Source: Lycocorax pyrrhopterus obiensis
Lineage: Eukaryota; Chordata; Aves; Passeriformes; Paradisaeidae
Direction of reading: 5' to 3'
DNA length: 64,000 bases
NCBI GenBank assembly: GCA_014706295.1
Contig: JACSVZ010000002.1
Location: forward strand, 24,090,757 to 24,154,756
A program made the translations under genes and the position numbers. Position 1 is the first letter of the stretch; every line of letters begins with the position of its first letter. Under the pieces are notes generated by a model. It worked only from the letters and a program-made list of their open reading frames with translations, had not been told where the DNA came from and did not search any database. Below are positions 35,101-49,000 of the stretch, one piece after another.

Positions 35101-38100
35101 AAACCCGTTTTCCTCTGTACCAGAGCCATTGCTTTTTATTTCCCCACCGCCCCACCTTTATCTTTTTTTTCTCTCCTTTTTTTCCCCTCTTTTTTTCTTG
35201 TGAGAGGTATTTCAGAGGAGCAGCCGCTCCTTCTTGATGCTCTTCCGAACCGTCCACTTGTGACCCCTTGGCTGCCTCTAACTGCATGGAGAAACAGCCC
35301 CTTGCTGTGTATTATAAGTGTCACTTTGCCTCGGGACACGTACCTTGACCTTACGTCAGCTGACGTGCAAAATAAGCAAGTCAGTGATTGTTCAGTCATT
35401 TAATCTAAAATCGGATACAACTAGCTGGTGAAATAAACCCTTGAGCTCTTTGTGATGAAAATACCAGCGCCTTGCCTCACTGTAATGACTCAGCACTATT
35501 GGGAGGCTCAGGGTCGTTACGGGACTCTTCAGTCTGCTGGATTGCTTCACCATCGTTTAATTTCATTATCAAGCAATTTGATCCATGTAGTCTTTTTTTT
35601 AATGAAAGAATATTCTAACACTTCTCCCTTTTGAGTCTTTGATAAAGGATTTTTCATTCTTTTTGAGGGAACAACATCCAGGGGAGGGCCAGTGTTAGTT
35701 GCAATGTCCAGTGCAGCAGGAGAATAGGAGGTTTAGGCTGAGTCCTTGGTTTGCTTCAACCACCGGAAGCATGTGGGTTGTTGGGGAGACCTTGCAGAGG
35801 AGATAGTGACAGCAAGGATGGGGATGCTTATCTCTTGAGTATTCGCTTTTAGGAAGCTGACAGCACATCTGTGCTTAGACCACTGTGCTAAAATCTGAGA
35901 GCTGTTAATCTTGTTCAAAGAAGGCAGGTCTGTTCTGGTTTTACCTGTATAAATTCAAGTGTTTAATGGCATGACTTTTATTTCAGTGAATTGTGAGGGC
36001 TGAGCTGAAAAGTTATGCATTTGTAGTGACACTGTCTACCTGTCATTTACAAAGAGGGTTCTTCTGTTTTTAAAAGTTCAGGTTTTATTTGTTTTGTTTT
36101 TTGCAATTTTTTTCTCCTTCTGGAGAAATAGTCTGCCAGTTTATTTTTAGTTTATTATGAGAATTTCTAAAGTTAAGGAGGAAAAAACTGTGGGCTCAAC
36201 ATGCACTTGGTGCCATAAATGTATCGATGAAGAAGTGTTTAAGTGGGCTGCGACATTGAAGTCTATACTATGTTTTTTGAAAAGTTTTTAACGTCTTGCT
36301 CTCCCTCATGGGAAGTACAAGCCACAGTGTACTGATCTCTCTGGTTTTTTGCCATTGCTTCTTGTGCTAATGTAGGAAGTGGCTTTTGAAAGATGTTTGT
36401 TTTGTTAAAACGTTGTTCTTTCTAGGATGTAACGTTATTACATTATGGAAGTTCTTTTTTGTTTTGTGCAGGAGGAGCTCAGAGAACTGCATGAAGAACC
36501 AATTGATCCTCAGGCACAACAGGAAATAATTAACAGCATTGAAGAAGTTTATTTTTCCAGTGACTCCTTTGATATTGTGAAGTATGAGTTAGAGGTAAGC
36601 TGTCATCTTAAAAGAGAAAATGGTAGCGTAACAAAAAATGAAGACCTAAAGTATGCTTGTTTCAATGAGCTATTTTTTGTTTCTTAGATCTTGCATTAAT
36701 ACAACACTGTATTCTCCTACATCATCTTGTAGTTGTATGGAGCTTCTAGCGTAGAGTATTGGTGTATATATCTAGTATATAGTCTCTTCTTTTAATGTGG
36801 TAGAATTAATATCAGATGTGCTAACAGGCATTTCATAATTTAAGCTATAGTGAAAAAGTCAAGACAGCTGAGGAAAAAATCTGTTCTATATTTTGTGTAT
36901 TTTTTTAGCAAATTGACTGAGACAATTTCTGTGATTGGGTGGTTGTGTGTATACATATATGGTGTAATAAAGTAACTTTGAGGTAATTACATTATTAAAT
37001 GAGGCAATTATGGTCATATGTTGTATAACTTAACACTAATTGATTTCAGTATCCATCATTTGAAAAAATGGATTAATTCTGCAAATTAGATTGCAGAAGC
37101 CATAAGAATGTTTCTCTAATGAAACTGATTGCCTAGCTAATACTATGTGTGAGTTAACATTCTTTAATTTCTCACTGATTTTAATTTATTGTTTAAATGC
37201 AGAGGCTTCCTCCAGTACTTAGTCTTCAAGAACTGGAAGAGTACAGAGATAAACTAAAACAACAGCAAGCTGCTGTAAGTAAAGTTTTTTCCTCTGTACC
37301 CTCACACAATTTGCTGTCTTGTCTGTAAATCTAGCAAGAATTGTAACTGAAAAAGTTTTGATTTCTTAAACACATTAGGTACTAAGTATTTTTTTAATAT
37401 TGTGTTGTGTGCCTTTGTAGTGGAAAATCATCACCAAATCATATAATCGTATGAAATTGTGGAAGTAAATCTTAGTGTTAAGTATTGTAACAAGGAGCAA
37501 ATGTGCTAACTATTTCTTTAGAAACGTGACTTTTTGAATGTTTATCTTGTAGTGTTCAACATGGTGCTGAATAGCGCAGTAGTATCTCTTTGAGGGATTT
37601 CTGGCAATGCAAGACATAAAATATTTTAAAACCTCTCTCCTTGAAGATGCTATTTTCTCTTACATTTCCTTTGCCAATATGTTAATTGTTCACAAGGGTT
37701 TTTAGTGAACACTGATACACAGTTATTATGCAATAAACCAAATGAAATGTAACGAGTAGTCACTATGAGGAATGAAGAGAAATCGGAGTTGCAGCTTTTG
37801 AAAGGTGCTTGTTACGTTGCAGACTTTTTAATTTTCTATTCATGTATTAATTGTTGTTCCATTGCTCTTTTGAGATGAATAACATGGTACGGGAAACAAA
37901 TCTATTAACTGTGGCATTTGGAGAGCATCTGCAAGTGAAATAGAAGTAATAATCCTAATTCATATCTTTAAATAAATGAAATGAGTTCAACCCACTACAA
38001 CAGGTGAATGTTGCATTGTTAACAATACATAGAAAGCAAGTGCCTTCTGCCTTAGACTGCTTGCCCCATAATATACCTAGGAAGTTTTGTGGAAGATTAA

Positions 38101-41100
38101 TGAGAAGTTGAGGAAATGAATATTTCATGTTTCTCACCAGATTTATAAGGAAAGAAGTTGGAAGTGAGTGAGAGGTAGTAGGTTTTTTTTGTGTCTTTGT
38201 TTGTGTGGTGTTGGTGTTGTTTTTATAAGTTTAAGAGGACATCTGCTGGTGACCTTGTTTTGCAAGGAAGTGCTCTCAAGACTGAGACGACTTCACTGAG
38301 ATATGCTACATAATCCTAATATGTGTTATCAATGTCATGGCTGTTTTTGCTTGCAGAATGGGAACTGGTTGCCGCTGGGGAACTAGTTTCAGGGCATGGC
38401 TGCAACCATTTGAACTGGAAAGTGCATGCAGCTAATGAATAATAGGGGAGAGAACTGAGCACAAGGTTTCCAGTAAATGTGACCAGATGTGTCTTTCTTT
38501 TAGAATAAAAACAGGTAAAAACTCTCAAAGCCAAAACTTTTGACAAGAGACATGTGCCTGGTTCTTCCCTCACCATCTCCCGCAGTCAGGATTGGTCCTT
38601 GCTTGTTTCTTTCTTAATCTCATCAAAATATGTTTCTGGTATAGGAAGGAATTATTTCCTCCTTGGGCATGTGCCAAGGTGCTAAAATTTCTTATATGCT
38701 GTATTTCATGTCCTTAAGTCATATTTTCAGGTAGAGTGTGAGAAACTGTTGCGTATTTTGTTCTTCTGTCTCAGTTGTTATCCATTTATCTTGTGATGGA
38801 TCATTTAGAGGACTGTCTGCCGTAAAGGACATTAGTGTCTTTCTTGGAAGACAAAACTGCAGGATGTTGTATGTTGTTATTTCAGTCCTAAAAATATTTT
38901 AATGGTGAAGAGATTATTAGATAGAGGATTCAAGAAGCCTGTTGACATATCACACAATACCTCTGTTTTTGCAAAAAACTAAATACCGCCTTTTTCGCTT
39001 CAGTGTCTACAGCTGGCATAGGGATTTACAATAGTAGTTTGGAGATAACAGCAACTTCTAAATTTCTCTAATGCAAAGCACTTATATGAGCGTGAATTAC
39101 AGGTACTAGAGCTCTGATCTTCTGCTTCTCACTGACTGTTACCATCTGCTTTTGCACAGCTGATCTTGGTCATCCCTTCTTTTTCAGGGTCACTATAGAC
39201 TTCTTATTTTCTGTAGTTTGCTCATTAGTTTTCCATTCCACTGGAAGGATCCCAACTTGCTCAAACTTTTTTTAATGTATGTATCATGACAACTTTAATT
39301 TGTAATTGTCTTGGTACAGACAATTTGGATTAGAAAGGCTTTTTAGTTGTATGTCTGCTAGACTTCATTTTAATTAGTAATCTAATATCCTTAGCTATAT
39401 TGTTTTTTCTTCAGGAGATGAAATGTTTTTTACTGATGTGATTAGGAAAGACAAAATTGTTCGTCTCTTCAGCAAACGTTGTTTGCAGGCATTGATAACC
39501 ACGGTCACATTCAGTGCTGGCTAGCAGTTGCAATTCAGGATTCCAAGACTTAGCCCAGCACAATTGTATGGAAGATGCCAAAAGGGGTGTGACAGTTTGG
39601 AAATGAATAAAGTAATTTGGGATAATATTGCTCATCTGAAAAAATCTCTGACAGAATAGCTTGGAAGCTCAGAAAGAAAAGTAGCATCATTAAGCTCTGG
39701 GAAAGGAAAAAAGTGCCTGCGGCAGATGCTTGACAGTGTTGAGGCTGTTACTAGTTAAGGGTAACTGAGGACTTGCAAAACAAGAAGAGTGTAAAAACTG
39801 AAAATGAAATGTATCTTTTATTCATGTGTACTGCTTGAACGTTGCTTAACAGTGAAGAATCACACAGTTAGGTTTGTACTAGAGCATTGAATAACTAGCA
39901 GGTATATCCATGTCCTAAAGTTTCTTACAGGTACTGGGTTAGAATGAAGAATATGTTGAAAAAAAGAAGGTGAAAGCTTCACAGTGCATAGACTGTGGAG
40001 TGAACAAAATTTCTTAAGAGCCACAAGGTCATGTAGGCTTGTGTAGCATTTGGCCTGATAATATCCTATCCTGACCCCACCTCCCTCTGGAGTGGTTCTT
40101 TTGCTGTCCTGCAGAGGAAAGCTTTATTAGTTATAGAACATCTACAAGGTTAAGAACAACTGAAAAGTTTTAAAATTGCTTTGCGATTCTGGCCTGCTTT
40201 TGATATGGAAGGAAGAAAGCATAGCTGGTTATATGCTCCTTGTCAAGATTGCCAGCCGATGACATCGGAATATTTTGAAGACCATTTATGTGCAAGTGCT
40301 CTTCCAGAGGATGGGAACTGAGCTAGTGGAGCCAATATGAGTTTGTTACAGAAATACTGATTGAAGAGCTCAGCTTCGTGCTGTGTTTGACTAAGCAGTC
40401 AAGTTTAGAAAAACCTCTTTTTTTCTCTTTGCCAGTAGTGCATTGTGGGCTGGCTGTCATAGCCAGTTTTATTTTATTTTCGTTTCTGGGAGTATTGTTC
40501 CCCCAAAAGAATATAGAGCAATACCAATAATTCCTTTGTTATGTTTGAAACTGTTTCTTAAGTATTTTTAGTCCCTGCTGAAAAACAAAACTAAGTACAC
40601 TATTCTCAAGCTTGCATTTATAAGACTGTTAGTTGGATTTCTTTTTAAGCTTCTGTGTTTGTGCAGAAGCGATTGATTAAGGTAGCAATGCCCAGTTTTT
40701 AAATTCAATACAGACAGCAGCTTTCAGGAGCATTCTACTTAGAATTCTACTCAGAGCAATGGAGAAAATTTTAAAATATACGTATTCTGTGTTCTGAAGA
40801 AAGGGTATAATGTGTAGAGGGTGAATATTCATTTTGACATAGTTTTAATTTAATGCAATATCAGTCTGAAAGGTAGGTGTCCTTATGGCTTTCTTAGATC
40901 TCCACATGTTGTGGTTTAACCCTAGATGGCAATGAAGTATCACTCAGTCTCTCACTCACTTCCCCACCAGTGGGGTGGGGGTGAAAATGGGAGGAGTAAA
41001 AGTGAAAAAGCTCATGAGTTGACATAAGGGTAGATAATAAAAAAGAAATAGCTAAAAAATAGGTAAAGCAAAAGCAAGTGAAACAAAACAAGGAATTAAT

Positions 41101-44100
41101 TCACTGCTTTTCATGGGCAGGCAGCTGTTCAGCCTTCTCCAGGAGAGCAGGGCTCTATCATGTATAGCAGTAATTTGTGAAGACAAATGCCATCACTCTG
41201 AGCATTATTCCACTTCCTTCTTCTCCCCCCAGCTGTATATGCTGAGCATGACACCGTATGTTTGGGGTATCCCATGGGTCAGTTGGGGTCGGCTGTCTCA
41301 GCTACGTCCCCTCTCAATAGTTTGTGCACCCCCAGCCCACTTGCAGGCAAGGTGGTTCGAGGAGTAGAAAAGGCGTTGATTCTCTGCAGGCGCTGCTCAA
41401 CTGAAACACCTCTGTGTTATCAAAACTGGTTTCAGCCCAAGTCCAAAACAGCCCCATACCAGGTATTTTGGAGAAAATTAACTACCCCAGCCCAAGCCAG
41501 CACACCATGCTATATGGTTAACTTAAATTTGTACTCTAGCAATAGCATGAGCAGAATGTAAACACTTGCAGTGTCCCAAATTATTTCTATTTGCTATTCT
41601 AGCACGTTCCTCAACAAGCAGAGAGTTAAGTGAGTAGTCTAAAAATGCCCACTAATCCCTAGATGGAATTGTGAATGTTTTTCTTATCTTGGTTCTAGGG
41701 AAAGCCGATCAACATTTTTATGATTTTTTTTAATGTGTTGTGGAATATTTATTAATACATTTGAAAAATGCAGAATTTAATGATAATCACAAATGTGTAG
41801 GACTTTAGTATGGGGATGGCCTACTTAATTGAGATTGCTATGTATCACATGGAATGTTCTTCTTTTTAAGGTATCTAAGAAAGTTGCAGATTTAATCCTT
41901 GAAAAACAGCCTGCATATGTTGAGGTAAGACAACTAACAGTTACTTTTCAAGAATAAACTGCTCAATTTTGTGCTGTTATAATGCTGCAGGTAATTTGCA
42001 GTAGGGATGCTAGTGCCTGGTTGGAACCAGCTATTTTTGTATGCTAAAGCTCTGTCTCTATAGTGAAAACCAATGGTGTATTGAGTTGAAGGTCCTTAAG
42101 ATGATAAAGGTTTTGGCATATGGTCATTTTAAGAAGGCTTTCTGAAGACATGAATTCACAGGCTTGGCTAATACCTATGATGGACTTGGAACAGGAGCTG
42201 CTTTAGTGCCTGTGCTTAGGCGTGGTTTCACATCTTATTCTGTAAGAGAAAGCAGCAGTGACGTTTCGTAAGATCACTTAGCTGCCGCTATTCTCAGGCA
42301 GTTGTGAGAGTCACAGAATCACAGAATATGTTGTGTTGGAAGGGACCCACTAGGATCATCGAGTCCAACTCCTGGCCCTGCTCAGAACTGTCCCCAAGAG
42401 TCATACTGTGTGCCTGAGAGCATTGTCCAAACACTTCTTGAACTCTGTCAGGCTTGGTGCTGTGACCACTGCCCTGGGGAGCCTGTTCTAGTGCCCAACC
42501 ACTGTGTGGGTGATGAACCTTTTACTAATGTCCAACCTAAACCTCCCCTGACACAATTTCAGGCCGTTCCCTTGGGTCATGTCACTGGTCACCCCAGAGA
42601 AGAGATCAGTGCCTGCCCCTCCTCTTCTTCCTCATGATGAAGTTGTAGACTGCAATGAGGTCTCTCCTCAGTCTCCTCTAGGCTAAAAAGACCAAGTGAC
42701 CTCAGCCACTCCTCATACAGTTTCCCCGCAAGGCTCTTCACCATCTTCATTGCCCTCCTTTGGATGCTCTTTAATTTCTTAATGTCTTTCTCATATTGTG
42801 GCAACCAAAACTGCCCCCGGCACTCGAGGTGAAGCCGCCCCAGTGCAGAGCAGAGCGGGACAATCCCCTCCCTTGCCCGGCTGGTGATGCTGTGCCTGAT
42901 GCCCCCAGGACACGGGTGGCCCTCCTGACTGCCAGGGCACTGCTGATTCATTTGCAGCCTTCTGTTGACCAGGACCTCCAGGTCCCTTTGCACTGCGCTG
43001 CTTTCCAGCATCTCATTCCCCAGTCTGTCTCTACATCCAGGGTTGCCCCATCCCAGGTGCAAAATCTGGTGCTTTCTCTTGTTGAACTTCATCCTGTTTG
43101 TGATTGCCCAGTCCTCTAATTTGTCAGAACTTAATACAGTTGGTGATTGCCCAGTCCTCTAAGGTCTCTCTGCAGGGCTTCCCTGCCTTCGAGGGAGTCA
43201 GCAGCTCCTCCCAATTTTATGTTGTCTACAAACTTGCTGAGAGTATCCCTTCCAGTCCTGTGTCCAAGTCATTAATGAAGATGTGAAAGAGCTGAGGGCC
43301 TAAGATAGAGCCCTGCGGAACTCCGCTAGTGACAGGTCACCAGCCTGCTGTCACCCCATTGACTAAACCCTTTGTGCCTGAACTGTGAGCCCTTTGCTCA
43401 CACATCATGTGATATGTTTATCCAGCTTGTGCTGGACATTGTTTTCTGGAAGGATACAGTGAGAGATAGTATTGAAAGCTTTGCTGGAATCCAAAAAGGT
43501 TACATCAACTGGCTTCCCTTGATCAGCTGGGTGGATTACATTGCCATAAAAGGAAATCAGGTTTGACAAGCAGGATTTTGCTCTCATGAAGCCATGCTGG
43601 CTGTGACCAATGACTGCGTTGTCTTTCAGGTGTTTTTCAATACCTCCCAGAATAGTCTCCATAACTTCACCAGGCACTGAAGTTAGACTGACAGGCCTGC
43701 AGTTTTTGGGGTTCTCCTTGTCCTTCTTGAAAACTGGGACAACGTTTGTCAGCTTCCAGTCAGCTGGGACCTCTCTGGATTCCCGAGACTGCTGAAAAAT
43801 CATTGAGAGAGGTTTTCCAATGACATCAGCCAGCTCTTTGAGGATTCTTGGATGAATCCTATCAGGCCCAGTAGATCTGTAGGGATCCAGCTGGAGCAGA
43901 AGATCTCACAAAATTTCGGGGTTGACTAGGAGTTGATCGTTCTTGCTGTCATGATCTTCCAACTCAGACTCCCTTGGTCTGTCATACATGTTGAAGATAA
44001 AAACAAATAGAGTCTCAACATGTCAAAGATCTCCTAGTGCAAAGCAAAGCAAAAAGTGCTTTAGCTGCTTGCAGTAGAGTATTGGCATGGCTTCTCTTCT

Positions 44101-46057
44101 TTCTCCCAAAATGTATTTGCAACAGGTGTTCTAACAGTTCTCTAAGGGAAAGTGATTTTTTTGTCTACTCATTTATTCTTAATACTGTCCCTATAACATT
44201 TGGTCAGGGCTTCCTGAGTTTATCTGATTGTTACATTAAATGACATGGAGAATTCTGCAAAGTGAAAGTGGTGATTAAGTTAGTCTGAGAAGGATGATGT
44301 GGTGAATACTTCTGTTTGTACAGCACCATGCGCCACCATTGTTATGCTGGTGATTATGGCAATTCTCATTTTGGGCAAGAAGCTGGAGAGAGTGTGGAAG
44401 AACAAAGATGGCTTCCTGGCTATTAACCTGTGGTAGATGTCATGGGGCTGCAAATATTTTCCTCTTTTATCCAGAGGTCACAACATCCTCTTCTGTTCAC
44501 TTGTTCTTATGGCCAGTGCATCCAGCCTTAGTGAAGCTGCCATCTGTGTTCTGGCACATTGCCTGTGAAAGGACTGCTGCTGTTTAAAGAAAAATAGAGG
44601 GGGGAGAAGTGACCATTGCTTACGTCATCTCCTGCAATAGCAGGTGGGAGAAAAAGGCTGTAACAGTAATGTTGTTTCAGTTTTAGTTAAAGGAGTAAGG
44701 TGGGAGGCTGTTGCAGAAGGAGGCTGCTAAGTGCTACTCTGGTTGAGTCTTCAGAAAATAGTGGAGAAGGGGCAGAAAGGGTAATTGTATGGTATAAAAA
44801 TCTTCTGGTGTTTTTTCACTGTTGTGCAGGTTTGAAATTGATGGTTTTGACTGAGTGCTGCTTTTTTGGAATCCAGCAGCTTCACTTTGAAAACCTCTCG
44901 CTGCATAATGGAACTGCAGAAATGTTCTTGCATTTTGCTGTGTAATGTTAATGTTCTTATTGCAGCAACATCTTAGTGAGGCGCACCTGTTTTATACCTA
45001 GAAGTGCTTTCAGATGTTCCAAAGGGACAGTTAAAAATCCATTGTGCCCGTAAAAATATTTTAAAAACTTCTCTTAAATGCATCTGTGCCTGATTAAATC
45101 AATAATTCTTCAGTGTTACTTATGGGCACAGGCCTGCACAGAGTTTTTCTTGTCAGGAGACTTATCGGAGGTTTCTGGCGGGCATTATAGGACTCACTTT
45201 CCCACTGATTCATGAAATGAACCTCCTGATGTGCTCTGTGAACTTGTAATGGCAGCTCCAGTTCAGTGTTCAGCTACAGTAACAGATCATTAGAAGAATC
45301 AAAAATGCAACTGAACACATCTTCTGGACCCATTTTCACTGTGCAAAGTGTAGTTTAGGGATATCATGGTTTGAACCCCACGCCTAGTATGAAGTACTGG
45401 TCTACCATACACTCCTGTGGCCACAAGAGGCATGGCACAGACACGGCATAAGGGATTTACGGTTTTCTGTTCTTGGAGGAAAGACGTGCTTTAGGTACAA
45501 CCCGTGGGTGAAAGATTGTTTTTGAGAAGAGAAAAATTGTATTTAGCCCTAAATGCTGGGCGGAAGACTCCCTCTTTGGGGATCTTTAGACTGCACTCTC
45601 TCCCCATTCCTGTCCATCCAGTCATGTTCGAAGGAGACATTTTACACAGCATTTGCAAGAGGCAGGACTGGAGTGGAGTTGCTCCTTATTGTATGCGTTT
45701 CCTCATGAACAGGGGAACAATGGCTTTTTGAATAGCTCTGATATTTGCAAAGTATGTTTTTAGAGAGAAGTATGTATTGAGGAAAGTAATCTTTGAATTT
45801 GGTTTCTTAAGGTATTTTGCATATCAGCAACTAAGCTGTCATTTTTACAAAAGCAACATTGGTAACATAAAGGAGGAGGTTTTGGTGGAAAATGCAGCTT
45901 AGTGATTTGAGGGCTGACCAGGAGCTGCTCTGAAACTGAACTGGACTTTGAACTTGTTTTTGCTTGTCATATTTTTAGAATTAGCTTAGTTTTCAAAGTG
46001 AAAATTTCCCTTCTCATGGAAAGCACTTGATGTATCTTGAAATTATGAGCAGAAGTT

Positions 46058-46090
<33 letters not shown>

Positions 46091-49000
46091 TATAAATCTC
46101 TTTTCCTGTAGCCTGGGGAAAGAATGCACTTTTCTGCGGTGCTATTCCTAACAAAAGAAATCCTAATAGTTATATTTAAACATTTATTTTTTTCGAGGAG
46201 TTGAGATTATGCTAGGCACTTCACTAAGTCAAAATCAAGCTAAATTCAGGTCACCTCTGCTGAAGAGTTTTCAGCTGAAAGTCAACAGGATACAATTAAC
46301 ATTCATTATGATGTGACATCTATTAAATTGGTAGAACACAAGTGCTTCTAAAAAAGAAAATGCTGTGTGAAATGCAATTTGCTTTTTTTGTTTTGCTGCT
46401 CTCTAGTGTATTAATGCAAATTAAGCCCTGTGCTTCTGTCCCTGAAGCTTTGATCATTATGTTGTAATACATTAATGGTACAGAAATTCTTAGGCTAAAT
46501 GTGCAATATATAAATGTAGAGGGTCCCACTGCATTAAAAACAGTGGGATCCTCAAATATCTTTTCAAATACCTTATCTTCAAAAGAGAACTGTATTTTAA
46601 AATATAGTTTATATTGATGTTACATCACAGTGCTTAGTGTATATAAAATGATGAAACGAATAATATATAAAGTAACTCTACAAAGTCATTATAACATCTC
46701 AAGAGAAATCTACTAATCAGTAGTCTTCACTGGTGTGTAACTTGTATATTTGTTTAACTTGTATATTTGTTTAACCTGTTGTCTCTTTGTAGGAACTTGA
46801 ACGTGTTACATCACTGCAGACTGGCCTTCAGCTAGCAGCGGTTATTTGCACAAATGGAAGAAGGTATCTTGCTTAAGTAACTGCAGAGATTGAAAGTGGG
46901 GAAGTATTTAAGAAGAAATCTGTAAACGCAGGAAGTTTGCTTGCTGATAATGTTTCCTGTTTATGTGCTGAATGCTATTAACAGTAGTAGTTAGAGATAC
47001 TGAAACAGTTGCAAACTCTTGCAGCTCTCACTCTTGCAATTGGGAGTTCTCTTTGAAACAGAAAGCTTTTGAGAGACATCATTGGTCCACAGACAAGTGC
47101 AGAAGGGAAGATGTACCTTCTTAGTAGTCTGTTGGTATAATCTTGTTTTCTGAGTTTCCCTAACGATGCTGACAATCTTATTTCTGCCATGTATTTTGTT
47201 GGACTTGTTAGAATTGATTAGAAGTAAGTTTTATTTTATGAATTGTTGAAGATTCTGTTAATTTTTAACTTTCTCAGACACCTGAATATAGCAAAGGAAG
47301 GCTTCACACAAACCAGTTTGGGGCTACTTGCAAATCAGAGGAAACGACAGTTGCTTATTGGACTGCTAAAGTCTCTGAGAACAATAAAAACACTGGTATG
47401 TACAGTTGTTTTTGTTCAGTGACAAATATTTTTCTTCGTTTCTGTGTAGTAATGACTGGATTTTTTTTTGGCTTTTTTTTGTTTTTTTTTAGCAAAGAAC
47501 TGATGTGCGTTTGAGTGAGATGTTGGAGGTAAGTCCCTACCAGACTGGTATAATTTGAAGCTATTCTAAGTCTACATTTGTCAGTCATCTTAATTTTGTC
47601 CCTTCCTTTCCTCTTGCAGACAGGGTGTGTGCATGGGATGAAATTATATTTTTATTCTTCTTTTAAATTGAGAAAAGCTTCATATCAAATTAGATAGCCC
47701 GGAGGAGAGTATTAGATCTGCCGGGGGAGAGTATTTTTTATCAAAAACTCATTCCTGCCTTTAGGTCTGGGCACCGAAGCTTGAGTTACTTCAGTAAAAA
47801 TGCTGTGGAGTCTTCACTTTTCCCTGCTCTCAACTTATACCTCTTTTCTTTAGCTTGATATTTGGGGAAAAAAAAAAGATGAGATTTAGCTGATTGTTGA
47901 TATGCTGGGTCTGGAGAAAGAATATATATTGGTATATTACTGTGCACATTTGTAGATGGGCTCCCTGGTTAGTATTTTATTTGTGAATGTAGTAGCCTTC
48001 TCTCCTTATTCATTGGGTTGGCTTTTTAATTCAATTGTAGAAAACATTGCAGCATGCAGGCCATGACACTGAAAATTCTCATACTGTTATGTATACTGCC
48101 TAAAAATGCAGTAGATACTGCACAGAACAAAATAAGATTTTGTCTTAAGGTGATTAAGTGTATGAAAGACAGCCTCAGGATTTTATTGACAGCTATAGTA
48201 CATGTAGCGTAACAATTTCGACTTGCTAGTTTGCCAAATATTTACAGCTAATACTGGATGGAATGTCATGATGACAATCCTCAGTTATTAAATTTGGAAA
48301 TTGAATCTTAAGAGTTTTAACTTTTAAGATTCTGTGAATTTAATTCCATCTTGAGTAAGTCACCTTGTGTCAACAAACTTTCTTATTCTTTACCAAGCAA
48401 AACTGCGCTAATTTTCAGGTGGTGTAAGTGCTGCTTTCTGCTTGGTAATTTCTGTACAATGATGAGCTTTTAATTTCTGTGCTGTATTTTGCTGCACAGG
48501 AAATCAGCTCTTCACTGTCTACTGGCAGGAGTTGTCCTGAGGAGGTGTGGGTGTTACATTCACACACAGACCCTAATGTCTGATTGTTGTAATTGGTCAG
48601 TGATTTTTAAGGGCTGGAACTCTGTTTTTGGCTGAGTGCAGTTTTAGAGCTGTGCTCAGTGTCTGCTCCCAATAAGTTATCCCAGCTGCTGGCCCATTTA
48701 TTTTCTGTACTCCAAGAAGTTAATGGGTAGGAATATGCATGAGAGCTGTTAGCAGCCACTCACAGAAGAGCATTTTGAAAGGGTTCTCAATTAAAAAAAG
48801 ACCAGGAATGAAGCTACAGTAGCTTACAGGGCTGAGCTGCATCTGGAATATATTAGCAACATATTTTATGCAAGCGGGCTTTCTGATTTGAGCTCTGTTA
48901 GACTTAATGGAGCAAGTACCAGGTTTCCAGTGGAGGAAGATGTAAAGAGCTATAAATGCAGCCCTCATTTTAGACCAGCATACTGTTCTCTTTTCATCTA

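Larger units (their letters stand above)
28592..36471 (+). other. VPS50: VPS50 intron 2
   Basis: 7.9 kb, the longest complete VPS50 intron in the window. Contains two sense CR1 fragments (about 30551-30730 and 31586-31817), an AT-rich tandem stretch (about 31425-31590) and a CpG-rich island (about 34380-35370). The rest is AT-rich and unremarkable. Confidence 0.8.
41925..46792 (+). other. VPS50: VPS50 intron 5
   Basis: 4.9 kb. Contains the largest mobile element in the window, an antisense CR1 copy at 42311-43990, an (A)n(TA)n microsatellite at about 46058-46094, and a duplicated branch-point region next to exon 6. Confidence 0.8.

Noticed and set aside
34449..35237. 262-codon plus-strand frame in the intronic CpG island
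   Set aside because: Composition is that of GC-rich DNA. Overlapping frames on the opposite strand are equally open, and no family is recognised.
42589..43803. Frames that look like an independent reverse-transcriptase gene
   Set aside because: They belong to one truncated CR1 LINE with frame breaks, so they are annotated as a dead mobile element.
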